A stretch of 64,000 nucleotides of DNA from JAZGGS01 sp963764825 (GCA_963764825.1 CAVXUA010000008.1:434001-498000), one strand, 5' to 3'; positions 1 through 10,703 are shown, counted from the stretch's first letter. Notes: generated by a model from the letters alone, not told the origin. Numbers and translations: made by a program.

Positions 1-134
1 ATGTATCAGCTTTTAGAATTGTATTCAGGCAGCTTGGGCATACTAGTTTCTCATAATAAGCAAGTTTTTTACCGCAGCCGGTGCAATAACGCGGCAGGAA
101 AAAATCGAAGAACTGGTTTATGTGTGTTTTTCAT
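1..134 (-). CDS. ComF-family protein, N-terminal fragment (window edge)
   Basis: The minus strand encodes a double zinc-ribbon start, FFDFFLPRYCTGCGKKL followed by a second CPSC pair, the hallmark of the N-terminus of ComF-family phosphoribosyltransferase-like proteins (DNA uptake/competence). The ATG at 134 and the zinc ribbon are in different frames: ATGAAAAAC has five A where four would give MKTHINQFFDFF in frame. This is a one-base homopolymer indel. The PRTase domain lies beyond the window. The family call rests on the paired CxxC motifs and the FFLPR context only. Confidence 0.6.
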
Positions 135-171
135 TGTTTCTTATAAAAGATGAAAAATACAATTTTGATAA

Positions 172-2323
172 TTAAAGCATTCCCATTCTTTTCCGCAAAA
201 ACCACTCAAGTGAAAAAAGTAAGATTGCAACCACAAGAAGCCATTCATCCGACCAGAGCATTACATCCGAGGTTACTATTTTTTCTTTGGAAGTGGTTTT
301 GGTTATCTCAGCAAGCCGGTTAAAAAGCTCTTCATATTTTTCCGGCGTGTAATAATCGCCGTCTGTTTCGCTAGCTAACAATTTTAAAAGTCCATAATTC
401 ATCACAGGATTTATCAGTTCAATCTCTATCTCCCCAACATTAAAAGTGCCCTCATCTTTTCCGAGGAGCAATCCTTCGCGGAAAATTTCTGCCTGAAAAA
501 CAAAATCACCGGTTTCGTTAAGCAAAAGAGTACCTTCATATAAACCTTTCCCTGCATTCAGCATATCAACTTCATAATTATTTTGGGAAGAAGTTATGTT
601 CACTTTTATATCTGCATCATCAACAGGGTTTAAGGATTCATCTGAAACCCGTGCTAAGAATTCTATCTGTTCACCAGGTGAGTAATTTCTTTTTGATGTT
701 TTAACCGAAATCCTATCCTGCTCTTCAGTTGTGTTAAGCCATTTTACGCAATTCAATATAAAACTATCAAACAAGTTTAATTTTTTTCTTGCTGTTTGCA
801 GTTTCCATTTCCAAATATTTCCGGCTAAAACAGCAACTGATCTTTTACCGTTAAAATTCCGTGTAACTATTAAAGGAATATTAATTGCATTATTATTTAC
901 CTTAATTGTTGAAAGTATTTTACTCCCTGGTTTTGAGGTGAAGTTAATTGAGGGCTGTAATACCGGCGGGAGATTATTCCAGTTTGTTGCTACTTCGGGT
1001 CGTTCAGTGTTTTAGCAGGGGATTATTTTTTTCAGCCAAAAGAATTTCTGGCTGCACTTCCCGGTAACTTCTTAATGTGTTGGTTAAATGAAAATGGAAG
1101 TTCTGATTGCATCTGCGTTATTTTTTCAATGTTGGTTTGAGATGAAAATGAAATGAAGTAGGGTTTCTTTTCTTCAGAAATATTTTTTTGTACAATATTT
1201 AGAAGTTCATTCGTTGTATTTTCTCCCGGAAAACCAACCAGGAAAAGTAGGTCTGCACTATCAACCAGACTGAAATTAATATCCTCAACAAACTTATCAG
1301 AAGAAATTTGAGTTAAAGAATTTACAGTAAGATTCTCATCACTTTTAAGTGCGTTTTTTATAAAGGATAAATCGGTTGAAGGACTGCTCGATAGTATCAT
1401 AACCTTTATCTTGTTTGAAAGAACATTCATATAAAATATTTTTTTATTGTTCGCATAAGTAAATTCATCACTAAGATTAGTAATTAAAACCGATAGTTTT
1501 TTCTCACCGCTTGTTTTAGGCGTATAATTAAAACTCACATTTTGAATGCCGGACTGGCTTAAAACAATAGTTTGCTCTTCGATTTTTTGATTATTTTCGA
1601 GTAATGAAACACTTACAGTTTCTCCTTCAAATCCTTTATTCTGAATTGCAGCAATAATTGAAGTTGGAGTTTCTGCATAAACAATTTCATTAAAAAGCAC
1701 TTTGCTTACTTCAACATCATTGCGGCGGGTTGTATCGCCAATTCCAATTGTGAATACAGGTAGCGGTAAATTCGTTGCTTTGTAAGTTGGATTAGAACCT
1801 TCTGTATATACACCATCTGAAATTATTACAATAGAGGCATAATTAGTCTCGTCATCATCCAGTGTGTTAAAAACTTCAGTAGATATTGGTTGCTCCATCG
1901 GTAAAATCAATTTTGGCTAAGCTATCATTGTTTATTCCCCGCACATCATTTCCGAAGAGGAAAAACTCACTTTTACCAATAAGCTCATTTGAAGAAAAAT
2001 CAGCAGCAATATTTTTTATAGTTTCAGGGCGGTTCGTACCATCTTCAATATTTAATTGAACTTGAATTATCGATAAAAATAAGATTAACTGGTTCGAGTA
2101 TTATTTTATTTTTGAAAGATATAACCGGTTCAAAAAAAACAATTATAATTGTAAGAAGTGCAAGAGTTCTTAAACTTACTAGCAGAAATTTTTTAGGTTT
2201 GCTGATGAGTGGAATTGTAAACCTATAAACATAATATGAGTAAGCCAGCCAGGAGAAGTAACGCCGTTACAAGGAAAATGAAGGATAAGCAGAATTTAAT
2301 CCAATTTCTTCATAACCGAACAT
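172..2323 (-). CDS. vWA-domain membrane protein, broken by several frameshifts
   Basis: I read one gene of about 700 codons in several frames. The N-terminus (about 1911-2323) has one or two membrane segments, then the vWA metal-site (MIDAS-like) motif FIDNSSSI. The middle (1032-1910) continues the vWA fold with SIVIISDGVYTEGSNP and a domain containing KVMILSSSPSTDLSFIK, like the glutamine-amidotransferase-like domain of such proteins. The C-terminal part (172 to about 1020) includes KRSVAVLAGNIWKWKL and Ig-like sequence, and ends in a membrane helix followed by RKR. Frame changes lie near 1020 and at several points between 1911 and 2323. The architecture matches large vWA membrane proteins of Bacteroidota whose function is unknown. 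No start is certain; ATG at 2323 follows GAGGGAG. Confidence 0.6.
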
Positions 2324-2381
2324 CAGTATATTAGTTCTCCCTCAAACATTTTAGAGGTAAAAGCATCTGTTCTGATAAATA

Positions 2382-3161
2382 TTACTTACGTTTTTCATCG
2401 TATAATTTTTCAATTTCCCATTTCTTCATTTCATCAAAAGTTTCAAAATCAGTAAGATCGAAATGAATCGGTGTGACTGAAATATAGTTTTGTTTAACTG
2501 CTGCCTGGTCAAAATCTATTTCACTATCAAGCTCATACATCTTTCCGGTAAGCCAATAATAATTTTTTCCATAAGGATCGATACGCTTTTCATAAATATC
2601 ATCCCACTTTGATTTACCCTGCTTTGTAACTACCATCCCGGCAATCTCTTCTTCAGGAAGATCAGGAACATTAATATTTAACAGAGTTCCTTTTGGCAAT
2701 CCGTGTTTCTCTACTTTTAGTGCCATCATTTTTGCAACTTTTGTCGCATTGCTAAAGTCTTTAACATCATGTTTTGCAACAGAAATTGCAATAGAAGGTA
2801 CATCCATTATTGCTGCTTCCCTGGCACCGGAAACAGTTCCGGAATAAATAATATTAATTGCTGTATTTGAACCATGATTTATTCCCGAAATTACCAGGTC
2901 GGGAGATTCATTCATAATATTTCTCATTCCCATCTTAACGCAATCTGCAGGAGTTCCTTCCACTGCGTAACCAAAAAAGTCACCGTTTTTATAATACTCA
3001 ATAACTCTTAGAGGTGTTTTCATTGTTATACCATGCCCAACAGCACTCTGCTCTGTATGCGGAGCAACAACTATAACTTCTGCTATTTCTTTCAAAGATT
3101 TAACTAATGCCGCTATTCCCGCAGAATCAATTCCATCATCATTAGTTACTAATATTTTCAA
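2382..3161 (-). CDS. surE: 5'/3'-nucleotidase SurE
   Basis: Survival protein SurE is a metal-dependent phosphatase that releases phosphate from nucleoside 5'- and 3'-monophosphates. The protein opens with MKILVTNDDGIDSAGI, where the Asp pair at residues 8-9 binds the metal. It also has the family motifs APHTEQSAVGHGIT and SGINHGSNTAINIIYSGTVS. Its 259 residues are normal for the family and the frame is intact. It is divergent from pgeF, with about 100 bp of AT-rich spacer between them. Confidence 0.95.
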   Translation of the reverse strand: MKILVTNDDGIDSAGIAALVKSLKEIAEVIVVAPHTEQSAVGHGITMKTPLRVIEYYKNGDFFGYAVEGTPADCVKMGMRNIMNESPDLVISGINHGSNTAINIIYSGTVSGAREAAIMDVPSIAISVAKHDVKDFSNATKVAKMMALKVEKHGLPKGTLLNINVPDLPEEEIAGMVVTKQGKSKWDDIYEKRIDPYGKNYYWLTGKMYELDSEIDFDQAAVKQNYISVTPIHFDLTDFETFDEMKKWEIEKLYDEKRK

Positions 3162-3258
3162 TATATTTGCCTTAATTAAAGTTTGAAATAAAGCGCTAAT
3201 ATACCACTTAACGGCTACAGTCTCAATTTATAGTGTCATCCCTTTCTAGATAGAAATT

Positions 3259-4000
3259 ATGTTGATTTTAAAACCGTATATTTTTAAGAAATTCCCTGAA
3301 ATATCATTTGGATTTACTACCAAAGCAGGAGGTAAAAAAAATGATCTTTATCATTTTAATATGTCCTACACTGTTGGTGATAAGAAAGAAAATGTTGATA
3401 AGAACCGCACACAGTTTTTTAAGCAGCTTGGATTAACCAGCAATACTGTTGCATACCAAAAGCAGGTTCATGAAGATAAAATTACTAGTGGTTGAGAACG
3501 ATGGAAATTGTGGCGAGAGTGATGCTTTGATTACAACTAAAAATAATCTTGGATTAGCAATAAGCACAGCTGATTGTCCTGCAATCTTTATTTATGATAG
3601 AAAGAGAAAAATAATTTGCGGAGTTCATTCCGGTTGGAGAGGAACAAGTAAAAGAATATTGGAAAAAACAGTTATAAAATTAACCGATCAGTTCAATTCT
3701 AATCCTGCAGATTTGTATTGTTACATCGCTCCTTCAATTTCCCAGGTAAATTACGAGGTGAGTGAAGAGGTTGCCGAACAGTTTAATGAAAAGGATTTCT
3801 ATAATAAAGATGGAAGATATTTTCTCGATCTTGCGGGAGCTAATTACAGGATGCTGATTAATTGCGGAGTAAAGGAATCGCAAATACAGATTTCACAACT
3901 TTGCACTTTTGAGTTTTCATCAATCTTTCATTCTTACAGAAGATGGGGAAATGAATCCGGCAGGGCATTAGCAGTGATAGCAATGAAAGAAAATGAATGA
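3259..4000 (+). CDS. pgeF: Polyphenol oxidase / purine nucleoside phosphorylase PgeF (frameshifted)
   Basis: This is a multicopper-oxidase-like YfiH/LACC1-family protein; members act on purine nucleosides, and some in peptidoglycan editing. Signature segments are STADCPAIFIYDRKRK, CGVHSGWRGTSKRILEKTV and the C-terminal CTFEFSSIFHSYRRWG; the conserved Cys and His residues of the metal site are present. The usual Asp after the RR pair is Trp here. The reading frame changes at about 3485-3495, after QVHEDKI, and resumes at VVENDGNCGESDALITT. Total length (about 247 residues) is normal. The stop overlaps the ATG of the next gene by four bases, so the two are cotranscribed. Confidence 0.85.
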
Positions 4001-4931
4001 GTAGTGGTTTGAAAATAGTATTGGTTTATATTCTACTCTGTTTTATTTGGGGGTCTACATGGCTTGCGATTAGGTTTGGTTTAGAATCACTTACACCACT
4101 CTTTTCTGCCGGAATGAGGTTTTCACTTGCTTCGGTTTTTCATTTTAATTTTGATGAAAATAAAAACTGTTTCCATCCAGAAAGACAGTGTTTCAATCCG
4201 TCTCTATTTACTAATGGGATTTTTCTCTTTCGTAATTCCCTTCGGGTTGGTTTACTGGGCTGAGCAGTTTGTTCCTTCAGGAATGGCTTCTGTTCTATTT
4301 GCAGTTTATCCTTTCTTCGTGCTTATATTTTCATCTATGCGCATGCCTTCTGAATCAATTGGTGCGTATAAAATTATTGGCACTATTTTAGGGTTTTCAG
4401 GAATCGTAGTAATTTTTTCAGATTCGTTTGAAATGAATTTTACAGATTACCTGCTTGGAATGTTTGCCTGTGTACTTAGCGGAACTATGCAGGCATGGAT
4501 TGCAGTTTCTATAAAAAAATTCGGTCATCATCTTCATCCCTTATCAATGAACTTTGTTCCAATGTTAATTGCAGGAATTTCTATGCTGCTTATTGGATTT
4601 TTCTTTGAAGATCTTCTACAAGTTAAAATTTGATGAAAATGCAGTACTTTCAATAATCTATCTTGCATTTTTTGGAAGTGTGATTACTTTCACATCTTTT
4701 TACTGGCTGCTAAAGAGAATTAATGTTGTAATCATTTCCTTAATTGCATTTATAACCCCAATAGTTGCACTTATACTTGGCTATATAATTTACAATGAGG
4801 AGCTATCCACTAGCTATTTTGTTGGCTCAGCGATGGTTTTAGGTGGTGTTTTTTGGGCTAATTTGAAAAATCTTTTTAAATTGAGGAAAGGAACAATTTT
4901 TAAGTTTAATGGAATAATCAAAGGGGAATAA
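3997..4931 (+). CDS. EamA/DMT-family transporter (two frameshifts)
   Basis: This is a ten-helix drug/metabolite transporter of the EamA (RhaT-like) type. The N-terminus LCFIWGSTWLAIRFGLESL is the classic first EamA helix. Two repeats are recognisable: the second half contains FGSVITFTSFYWLLKRI and LILGYIIYNEEL. Frame changes occur near 4130 and near 4620. The assembled protein of about 310 residues is a normal length. It overlaps pgeF by ATGA. The substrate cannot be predicted. Confidence 0.8.
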
Positions 4932-4986
4932 CTAAATTGAAGATAAATGTGTATTTTATTAAGAAATATATTTTGTAAAAGTTAAA

Positions 4987-5349
4987 ATGGTAAATGTAAT
5001 ACGAATTAAAAGAGCAACTTTTTACGGCTATCATGGTGTTAGTTCTGCGGAGCAAAGTGTTGGAGCTAAATTTGAAGCAGATGTTGATCTTTACACTGAT
5101 TTTTCTGAAGCTGCAGCTGAAGATGATCTTAAAAAAACGATTGATTACTACCAGGTATATTCATATATCAATGAATTGATTGTCGAAAAAAAACATTTTT
5201 TAATTGAATCGCTGGCAACAAAAATAACTGATGGACTATTAGATAAATTTGAGAAGGCTGTAAAGGTTGCAGTAAGGGTTAGAAAAAATAACCCGCCCAT
5301 TGGCGGCGTTGTAGATTGTGTTGAAGCAGAAGTAATAAAAGAACGATAA
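4987..5349 (+). CDS. folB: Dihydroneopterin aldolase FolB
   Basis: FolB converts 7,8-dihydroneopterin to 6-hydroxymethyl-7,8-dihydropterin in folate synthesis. The 120-residue length and the motifs FYGYHGVSSAEQ, TIDYYQVYSYI and IESLATKI are typical; the conserved Glu of the substrate pocket and the Lys in VRVRKNNPPI are visible. It is followed directly by folK, the next enzyme of the pathway. It may also have epimerase activity, as many FolB proteins do. Confidence 0.93.
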   Translation: MVNVIRIKRATFYGYHGVSSAEQSVGAKFEADVDLYTDFSEAAAEDDLKKTIDYYQVYSYINELIVEKKHFLIESLATKITDGLLDKFEKAVKVAVRVRKNNPPIGGVVDCVEAEVIKER

Positions 5350-5391
5350 GTATTTGTAATTATTAAAATATTTTAACCACGAGGTAAAAAA

Positions 5392-5901
5392 ATAGAGAAC
5401 CGCACATACATAGGAATCGGATCAAATCTTGGAAACCGGCTGCATTTTATTGAAACTGCAATTAAGAAGATTGACGTGGAACTAGGATGCGAAGTTGAAA
5501 AAATATCATCACTTTATGAATCGAAACCATTTGGTAATACTGAACAGGAAAATTTTATTAACCTGGTTATTCTTGTAAAAACACTTTATGAACCAGCTAG
5601 CGCTCTTTAATTTTCTTAAACAAATAGAATCAGAAATGGGGCGGAAAAATTCCATTCGCTGGGGTCCGCGGGAAATAGATCTCGATATTCTTTTTTATAA
5701 CGATTTGATTTATAACAATCCTACAATTAACAATTCCTCACAAAGGGATAGTTGAAAGAGATTTTGTGTTAGTCCCATATGTGCGAAATTGCCCCTGATT
5801 TTATTCATCCTGAAATAAACGAAAAAATTTGTGATATTTGTAAAACTGAGTTGGAAAAAAATATAATTAGTAAAATTCCACAAAGCATTTTTGTTAAATG
5901 A
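5392..5901 (+). CDS. folK: HPPK (6-hydroxymethyl-dihydropterin pyrophosphokinase), frameshifted, no canonical start
   Basis: FolK transfers pyrophosphate from ATP to the FolB product. The N-terminus YIGIGSNLGNR and the HPPK signature RWGPREIDLDILF are both present, followed by the family's HP-containing C-terminal region. Frame changes are needed near 5585, 5730 and 5780. Start: GAGG at 5381-5384 is followed after 7 bases by ATA GAG AAC, with no ATG, GTG or TTG in this frame. Either ATA is the start codon or the start base is a sequencing error. The stop overlaps the next gene's ATG. Confidence 0.85.
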
Positions 5902-6570
5902 GCGATTCAATTAAAAATAACAGACGAAGTAAAATATATTGCCATTGAAGGTGTTATCGGTGCTGGTAAAACCAGTCTTGCAAATAAGATAAAAGACCGC
6001 CTTAATGCAAAATTTATTGCTGAGCAGTTTGAAACCAATCCTTTCCTCGAAAAATTTTATGCAGATAGAGCCCGTTATGCTTTTCAAACTCAAATGTTTT
6101 TTTTAATTAACAGGTTTAAGCAGCAGCAGGAATTGGCACAGGAAGATCTTTTTACAGAGCACCTGGTTTGTGATTATATTTTTGAAAAAGATAGAATATT
6201 TGCTTACTTAAACCTAGGAAGTGATGAATTAAAACTTTACGAAAATATTTACCCTCTCCTCGAAAGAACTCTTAGAAAACCCGATCTTGTTGTGTTTCTC
6301 CAATCCGGCACTGATCGGTTAATGTTCAATATTAAAAAGAGAAACCGTAAAATAGAAAGAGCACTCTCCAGGAATTATATTGAAGAACTAAGCGAAGCTT
6401 ACAACCATTTCTTTTTCAGGTACAACAGTACTCCATTGCTCATTGTAAATTCCTCGGAGCTCGATTTTGTAAACAATGAAGAAGATTTTAGTGAGTTGTT
6501 TAAACAGATTTTCAGAGAAGACCGGGGCTTTACAGAATATTTTAATCCTGAACCAAGGAGGACGATATAA
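5898..6570 (+). CDS. Deoxynucleoside kinase (dNK/dGK family), one frameshift
   Basis: This P-loop kinase phosphorylates deoxynucleosides for salvage. The Walker A motif is IEGVIGAGKTSL. Downstream the family features ETNPFLEKFYAD, the QxxFFLINRF segment and the LID-like RNRKIERALSRNYIE are seen. The ATG at 5898 and the P-loop are one base out of register: ATTAAAAATAACAG has five A where four would give MSDSIKITDEVKYIAIEG. The coding frame from 6094 on is intact. It overlaps folK by ATGA, a neighbourhood common in this group. Base specificity (dA, dG or dC/dT) is not resolved. Confidence 0.85.
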
Positions 6571-6785
6571 TAAAAATATTTCAAATATTAATCATTTCAA
6601 TATTGGTTTTTTTTGTATTCCGGTTTGTAAGATTATTGATGAAATATTTCTCGTCATCTTCCAAACCAACCATTGATGACCTAAAAAACGAACAGAAGGA
6701 TGTTAAAAAAAAATACAAAGATGTAGAAGAAGCAGATTTCAAGGAGATTCCACCTGAGGAGGATAACGAGGAAAATAAGATTTAA
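6570..6785 (+). CDS. Small one-helix membrane protein (DUF4834-like), ATA start?
   Basis: About 71 residues: one N-terminal hydrophobic helix (FQILIISILVFFVFRFVRLL), then a basic and finally acidic tail (EEADFKEIPPEEDNEEN). The layout resembles DUF4834 proteins of Bacteroidota; the function is unknown. A perfect AGGAGG lies at 6556-6561, overlapping the end of the kinase gene, but the codons at the right distance are ATA (6567 or 6570). The first conventional start in frame is TTG at 6603, inside the helix and without a Shine-Dalgarno sequence, so the ATA seems the more natural start. Confidence 0.55.
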   Translation: MKIFQILIISILVFFVFRFVRLLMKYFSSSSKPTIDDLKNEQKDVKKKYKDVEEADFKEIPPEEDNEENKI

Positions 6786-6790
6786 TCAAA

Positions 6791-7891
6791 ATGAGAAGTG
6801 ATTCACTCATATCTAAAACAATCTGCGCAGTATTAGAAAAATTCCTTTCTGTTAAGGAGAATAAAAGTAAAGATTTAGGAACTCCCGGAAAAATTCTTAT
6901 CATTCGCCAGCATAATAAACTTGGTGATTTACTTGCAGGAGTTTCACTTTTTCGCGCAATAAAAGAAACCTATCCTGATTCAAAGATAACACTTGTAGGA
7001 AGTCCTTTAAACTATCCGGGGATGGTTAATAATAAATTTATTGATAGAATTTTTGTTTATGATAAGAAAAAACTTTTTAATCCGTTCTATTTATTAAAAA
7101 CATGGAGATTGCTCAGGGAAGAATACGATATTGTAATAGTGCCGGTTATTGTTACAATTTCTTCTATAAGTAATTTTCTTGCAAGAATTGCAAATGCAAA
7201 GTGCAGGATAGGTGCTAAGTGTTTAAACGGAATGAAGAATGATACCGTCTTCTTTTTTGATAGAAGAGTTGATCTTGATTGGCGAGCCCATCCTGATTCA
7301 AATGTTTCAGAACGGAGTTTAGACATTGCACGACCTTTTGGAATAAACACAAAAAATTACAGGTCTGAAATTACTTTTAATGGAAATGATGAAAAAACTG
7401 CTGATAAATTTATCTCTGAACTTAATGCAAATGGTAAAAAACCTTTAGTTGGGCTGCACGTTGGTGCAGGTATTCCTTCTCACAGGTGGTCGTTAATTAA
7501 GTATGTAAACCTTGTTAAAAAATTAAAAGAAAATTTCCCGGTGGAAGTTTATTTAACCGGCAGCAGAGCAGATAAAGAAGAAATAAACTTCGTAAAGAAA
7601 AACTCTGATGTACCATTCGGTTTATTTCTTAATCACTCAATTCCGGAAGTTGCAGCATTAATTTCAAAATCCGATCTCTTTATTTCAAATGATACGGGAA
7701 TTATGCATGTAGCAGGTACAACCGAAACACCGCAAATTTCTATATTTGGACCAACAAATCCATTTAACTGGGCACCGATAGGAGCAAATAAATATTTTAT
7801 AAGAAAATCAGAATTAATTGATGACGTAGCTGTTGATGATGTTTATCATCTTTGCGATTTAATTCTGAATAAAAATGAAAGTGAAAAATGA
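6791..7891 (+). CDS. Glycosyltransferase family 9 (heptosyltransferase-like)
   Basis: This GT-B glycosyltransferase is related to LPS heptosyltransferases. The N-terminal KILIIRQHNKLGDLLAG and the C-terminal sugar-nucleotide site SDLFISNDTGIMHVAG and ISIFGPTNPFNWAPIG are typical of the family. Length is 366 residues, normal. It probably adds a sugar to the lipid A core or another surface glycan on the cytoplasmic face of the membrane. It sits in the plus-strand run and overlaps the next gene by ATGA. Confidence 0.9.
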   Translation: MRSDSLISKTICAVLEKFLSVKENKSKDLGTPGKILIIRQHNKLGDLLAGVSLFRAIKETYPDSKITLVGSPLNYPGMVNNKFIDRIFVYDKKKLFNPFYLLKTWRLLREEYDIVIVPVIVTISSISNFLARIANAKCRIGAKCLNGMKNDTVFFFDRRVDLDWRAHPDSNVSERSLDIARPFGINTKNYRSEITFNGNDEKTADKFISELNANGKKPLVGLHVGAGIPSHRWSLIKYVNLVKKLKENFPVEVYLTGSRADKEEINFVKKNSDVPFGLFLNHSIPEVAALISKSDLFISNDTGIMHVAGTTETPQISIFGPTNPFNWAPIGANKYFIRKSELIDDVAVDDVYHLCDLILNKNESEK

Positions 7892-8847
7892 AAAAATGTA
7901 TTGCCGCAATAGATATGGGTACCAACTCGTTTCACCTTATAATTGTTGAAGTAAGACGAAACGGCGCATTTAAAATTATTGACAGGGAGAGAGAAGTTAT
8001 TCGCCTGGGCTCTCATAGTAAAAATGGATTTAGTATAATTTCAGAAGGTGAAATGGAAAAGGCAATTGATATTTTAATTGAGTTTGGAAAGATAGCACGT
8101 TTCTATAATGCAGAAATACGAGCTATTGCTACCAGCGCTGTAAGGGAAGCAAAAAATAAAAATGAGTTTATCGAAAGAGTTCATGAAAGCACGGGAATCT
8201 CTGTAGAAGCAATTAAAGGAAAGGATGAAGCAGAATTAATTTATCTTGGTATTCAGAATGTTATTGATGTTAAGAAGAAACGGATTCTTTGTGTTGATAT
8301 TGGAGGCGGCAGTACGGAATTCCTGCTGGGTGAAAAAGGTGAATCTGAATTTGCTGAAAGTATAAAGGTTGGTGCTGTAAGATTAAGTAAAATGTTTTTT
8401 CCTGATTATATTCTTGAAGATAACGCAATAGAAATGTGCAGGAAATATATCCGTGATAAATTGAATGCCTGTGCAAACCTGCATACTGAACATAAATTTG
8501 ATTTTGCAGTTGGTACTTCGGGAACGGTTATAGCCGCAGCCGCAATAATCCATTTTAAACGATTCAACAAGTTTAATAAATCACTTAACGGTTTTACTTT
8601 TTCTGCAAAGGAACTTTTCGATTTAACAGCAGAAGTCCTAAAATGCAAATCACCCGTTGACCGTTTGTTTATTGAAGGAATGGAAATTAAGAGAGCTGAT
8701 ATTATTCCGGCCGGCATGCTAATTCTTTGCGAGGTATTCGAAACTTTCAATCTGAGCGAGATGACTGTATCGGAAAATGCTTTAAGAGAAGGAATAATTG
8801 TAGATACTATTTCTAAAATGGAAGAAATCCATTATTTGCCTGCATGA
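7888..8847 (+). CDS. Ppx/GppA-family phosphatase (short form)
   Basis: This exopolyphosphatase / pppGpp-phosphohydrolase family member has the ASKHA fold. Phosphate loops are visible as AAIDMGTNSFHLIIVEV near the start and CVDIGGGSTEFLLG at about residue 130. At 319 residues it contains only the Ppx/GppA domain and lacks the C-terminal HD domain of long forms. The substrate (polyphosphate or pppGpp) is not determined by sequence. The start overlaps the GT9 stop by four bases, so the two are translationally coupled. Confidence 0.9.
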   Translation: MKKCIAAIDMGTNSFHLIIVEVRRNGAFKIIDREREVIRLGSHSKNGFSIISEGEMEKAIDILIEFGKIARFYNAEIRAIATSAVREAKNKNEFIERVHESTGISVEAIKGKDEAELIYLGIQNVIDVKKKRILCVDIGGGSTEFLLGEKGESEFAESIKVGAVRLSKMFFPDYILEDNAIEMCRKYIRDKLNACANLHTEHKFDFAVGTSGTVIAAAAIIHFKRFNKFNKSLNGFTFSAKELFDLTAEVLKCKSPVDRLFIEGMEIKRADIIPAGMLILCEVFETFNLSEMTVSENALREGIIVDTISKMEEIHYLPA

Positions 8848-8880
8848 ATGCATAACCTTTATAAAGAGAGACTCCCTCCT

Positions 8881-8889
8881 TATATTTGC
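8881..8889 (+). promoter_or_regulatory. Candidate Bacteroidota-type -7 box upstream of lepA
   Basis: TATATTTGC matches the TAnnTTTG -7 element of Bacteroidota sigma-A promoters and lies 17 bases before the lepA start. No clear -33 TTTG was found, and no Shine-Dalgarno sequence precedes lepA, which is common in this phylum. Confidence 0.4.
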
Positions 8890-8906
8890 ACATCAATTAA
8901 AAGAAA

Positions 8907-10703
8907 ATGATGAAACGAATAAGAAACTTTTGCATAATTGCGCATATAGATCATGGTAAATCTACTATTGCAGACAGGATGCTGGAAAAAACCGGCGCCA
9001 TTACCGCGCGTGAAGCTAAAGACCAGGTACTTGATGATTTAGATCTTGAAAGAGAAAGAGGGATAACAATAAAATCTCACGCTATCCGTATGCTTCATAA
9101 AGCGCTGGATGGTAACGATTATATTCTTAACCTGATTGATACTCCTGGACATGTTGATTTTAGCTATGAAGTTTCCCGTTCATTAACAGCTTGCGAAGGT
9201 GCACTGCTTGTTGTAGATGCTGCACAGGGAGTGGAAGCCCAGACGATCAGCAATCTTTACTTGGCAATAGATGCCGGGCTTGAAATAATTCCTGTAATAA
9301 ATAAAATTGATCTGCCGAGTGCAGAAGTGGATAAAGTAGCTCATCAAATTATAGACCTGGTTGGATGCAGTGAAGAAGAGATATTGAAAGTCAGCGCAAA
9401 AGCTAATAAAGGAATTGAAGAGCTGCTGGAAGCAGTTGTTGAAAAAATCCCGCCACCAAAAGGTGATCCAGAAGCCCCATTGCAAGCGCTAATCTTCGAT
9501 TCAATTTTTGATCCTTACCGTGGGGCTATTGCCTATGTTAGAATCTTTAACGGCACCCTTAACATACAGGATAAAATAATATATTTTGCGACCGATAAAA
9601 TTATGATTGCTGAAGAAATAGGTGTGCTCGGATTAAAGAAAGTAAAAACTAGCAAACTTTCTGCTGGAGATGTTGGTTATCTTATTTCTGGAATTAAGGA
9701 AGTTAAAAATGCTAAAGTTGGTGATACTGTTACCCATTCTAAAGACGGGGCGGCTGAACCCCTACCCGGTTACAAAGAAGTAAAGCCAATGGTGTACAGC
9801 GGTCTTTATCCTACCAACTCTGAAGATTTTGAAGACCTTAGAGATGCACTTGATAAATTTCGTTTAAATGATTCCGCTTTAATTTATCAGCCAGAAACTT
9901 CAGTCGCCCTCGGTTTTGGATTTAGATGTGGTTTCCTCGGTTTGCTTCATATGGAAATTGTTCAGGAAAGATTGCTGAGAGAATATGATCAATCGATAAT
10001 TACTACTTTGCCCAATGTTGAGTATTATGTATACAACAAAAAAAATAAAAAAATAATTGTTGATAATCCTGCAGAGATGCCTCCTGTGGGTGAAATTGAG
10101 TATGTTGAAGAACCATATATAAAAGCGCAAATTGTTACTCCAAGTGAATATGTTGGTAATATTATGAAACTGGCGATGGATAAACGGGGGACTTATAAAA
10201 ACACAACTTACATCGATCCAACACGAGCCGATTTAGAATATGAGTTTCCTTTATCTGAAATAATTTTTGATTTTTACGATAAGCTAAAATCAACCAGCCG
10301 TGGTTACGCTTCTTTCGATTATGAATATGCAGGTTATAAAAAAGCAGACCTGGTTAAACTCGATATTCTTATTAATGGTGAAGCGGTTGATGCTCTTTCT
10401 ATTATTGTTCACAGGGATAAATCGTACGATTGGGGAAGGAAAGTTTGCAGTAAATTAAAAGAGCTAATCCCTAGACAAATGTTCGAAATCGCAATCCAGG
10501 CATCAATCGGGTCTAAGGTTATTTCGAGATCTGTTGTTAAAGCTTTAAGAAAAAATGTACTTGCAAAATGTTACGGCGGCGATATTACCAGGAAAAGGAA
10601 GCTGCTTGAGAAACAGAAGGAGGGCAAGAGAAGAATGAAACAGGTTGGAAATGTTGAAATTCCACAAGAAGCATTTTTAGCCGTGCTTCAAATTGAGGAA
10701 TAA
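8907..10703 (+). CDS. lepA: Elongation factor 4 (LepA) GTPase
   Basis: LepA is the ribosome-associated GTPase EF-4, which can back-translocate ribosomes or aid subunit assembly. G1 is AHIDHGKSTIADRM (residues 12-25); G3 DTPGHVDFSYEVSRSL and G4 NKIDLPSAEVDKV follow. The LepA-specific C-terminal domain is intact (RRMKQVGNVEIPQEAF). The 598 residues are full length with no frame break. Two consecutive ATGs occur; either could be used. lepB follows after about 30 bases, the usual lepA-lepB pairing. Confidence 0.97.
   Translation: MMKRIRNFCIIAHIDHGKSTIADRMLEKTGAITAREAKDQVLDDLDLERERGITIKSHAIRMLHKALDGNDYILNLIDTPGHVDFSYEVSRSLTACEGALLVVDAAQGVEAQTISNLYLAIDAGLEIIPVINKIDLPSAEVDKVAHQIIDLVGCSEEEILKVSAKANKGIEELLEAVVEKIPPPKGDPEAPLQALIFDSIFDPYRGAIAYVRIFNGTLNIQDKIIYFATDKIMIAEEIGVLGLKKVKTSKLSAGDVGYLISGIKEVKNAKVGDTVTHSKDGAAEPLPGYKEVKPMVYSGLYPTNSEDFEDLRDALDKFRLNDSALIYQPETSVALGFGFRCGFLGLLHMEIVQERLLREYDQSIITTLPNVEYYVYNKKNKKIIVDNPAEMPPVGEIEYVEEPYIKAQIVTPSEYVGNIMKLAMDKRGTYKNTTYIDPTRADLEYEFPLSEIIFDFYDKLKSTSRGYASFDYEYAGYKKADLVKLDILINGEAVDALSIIVHRDKSYDWGRKVCSKLKELIPRQMFEIAIQASIGSKVISRSVVKALRKNVLAKCYGGDITRKRKLLEKQKEGKRRMKQVGNVEIPQEAFLAVLQIEE

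Noticed and set aside
9183..9485. Antisense ORF inside lepA (and many similar antisense ORFs elsewhere)
   Set aside because: It lies wholly opposite a strongly conserved gene and its translation has no protein-like pattern.
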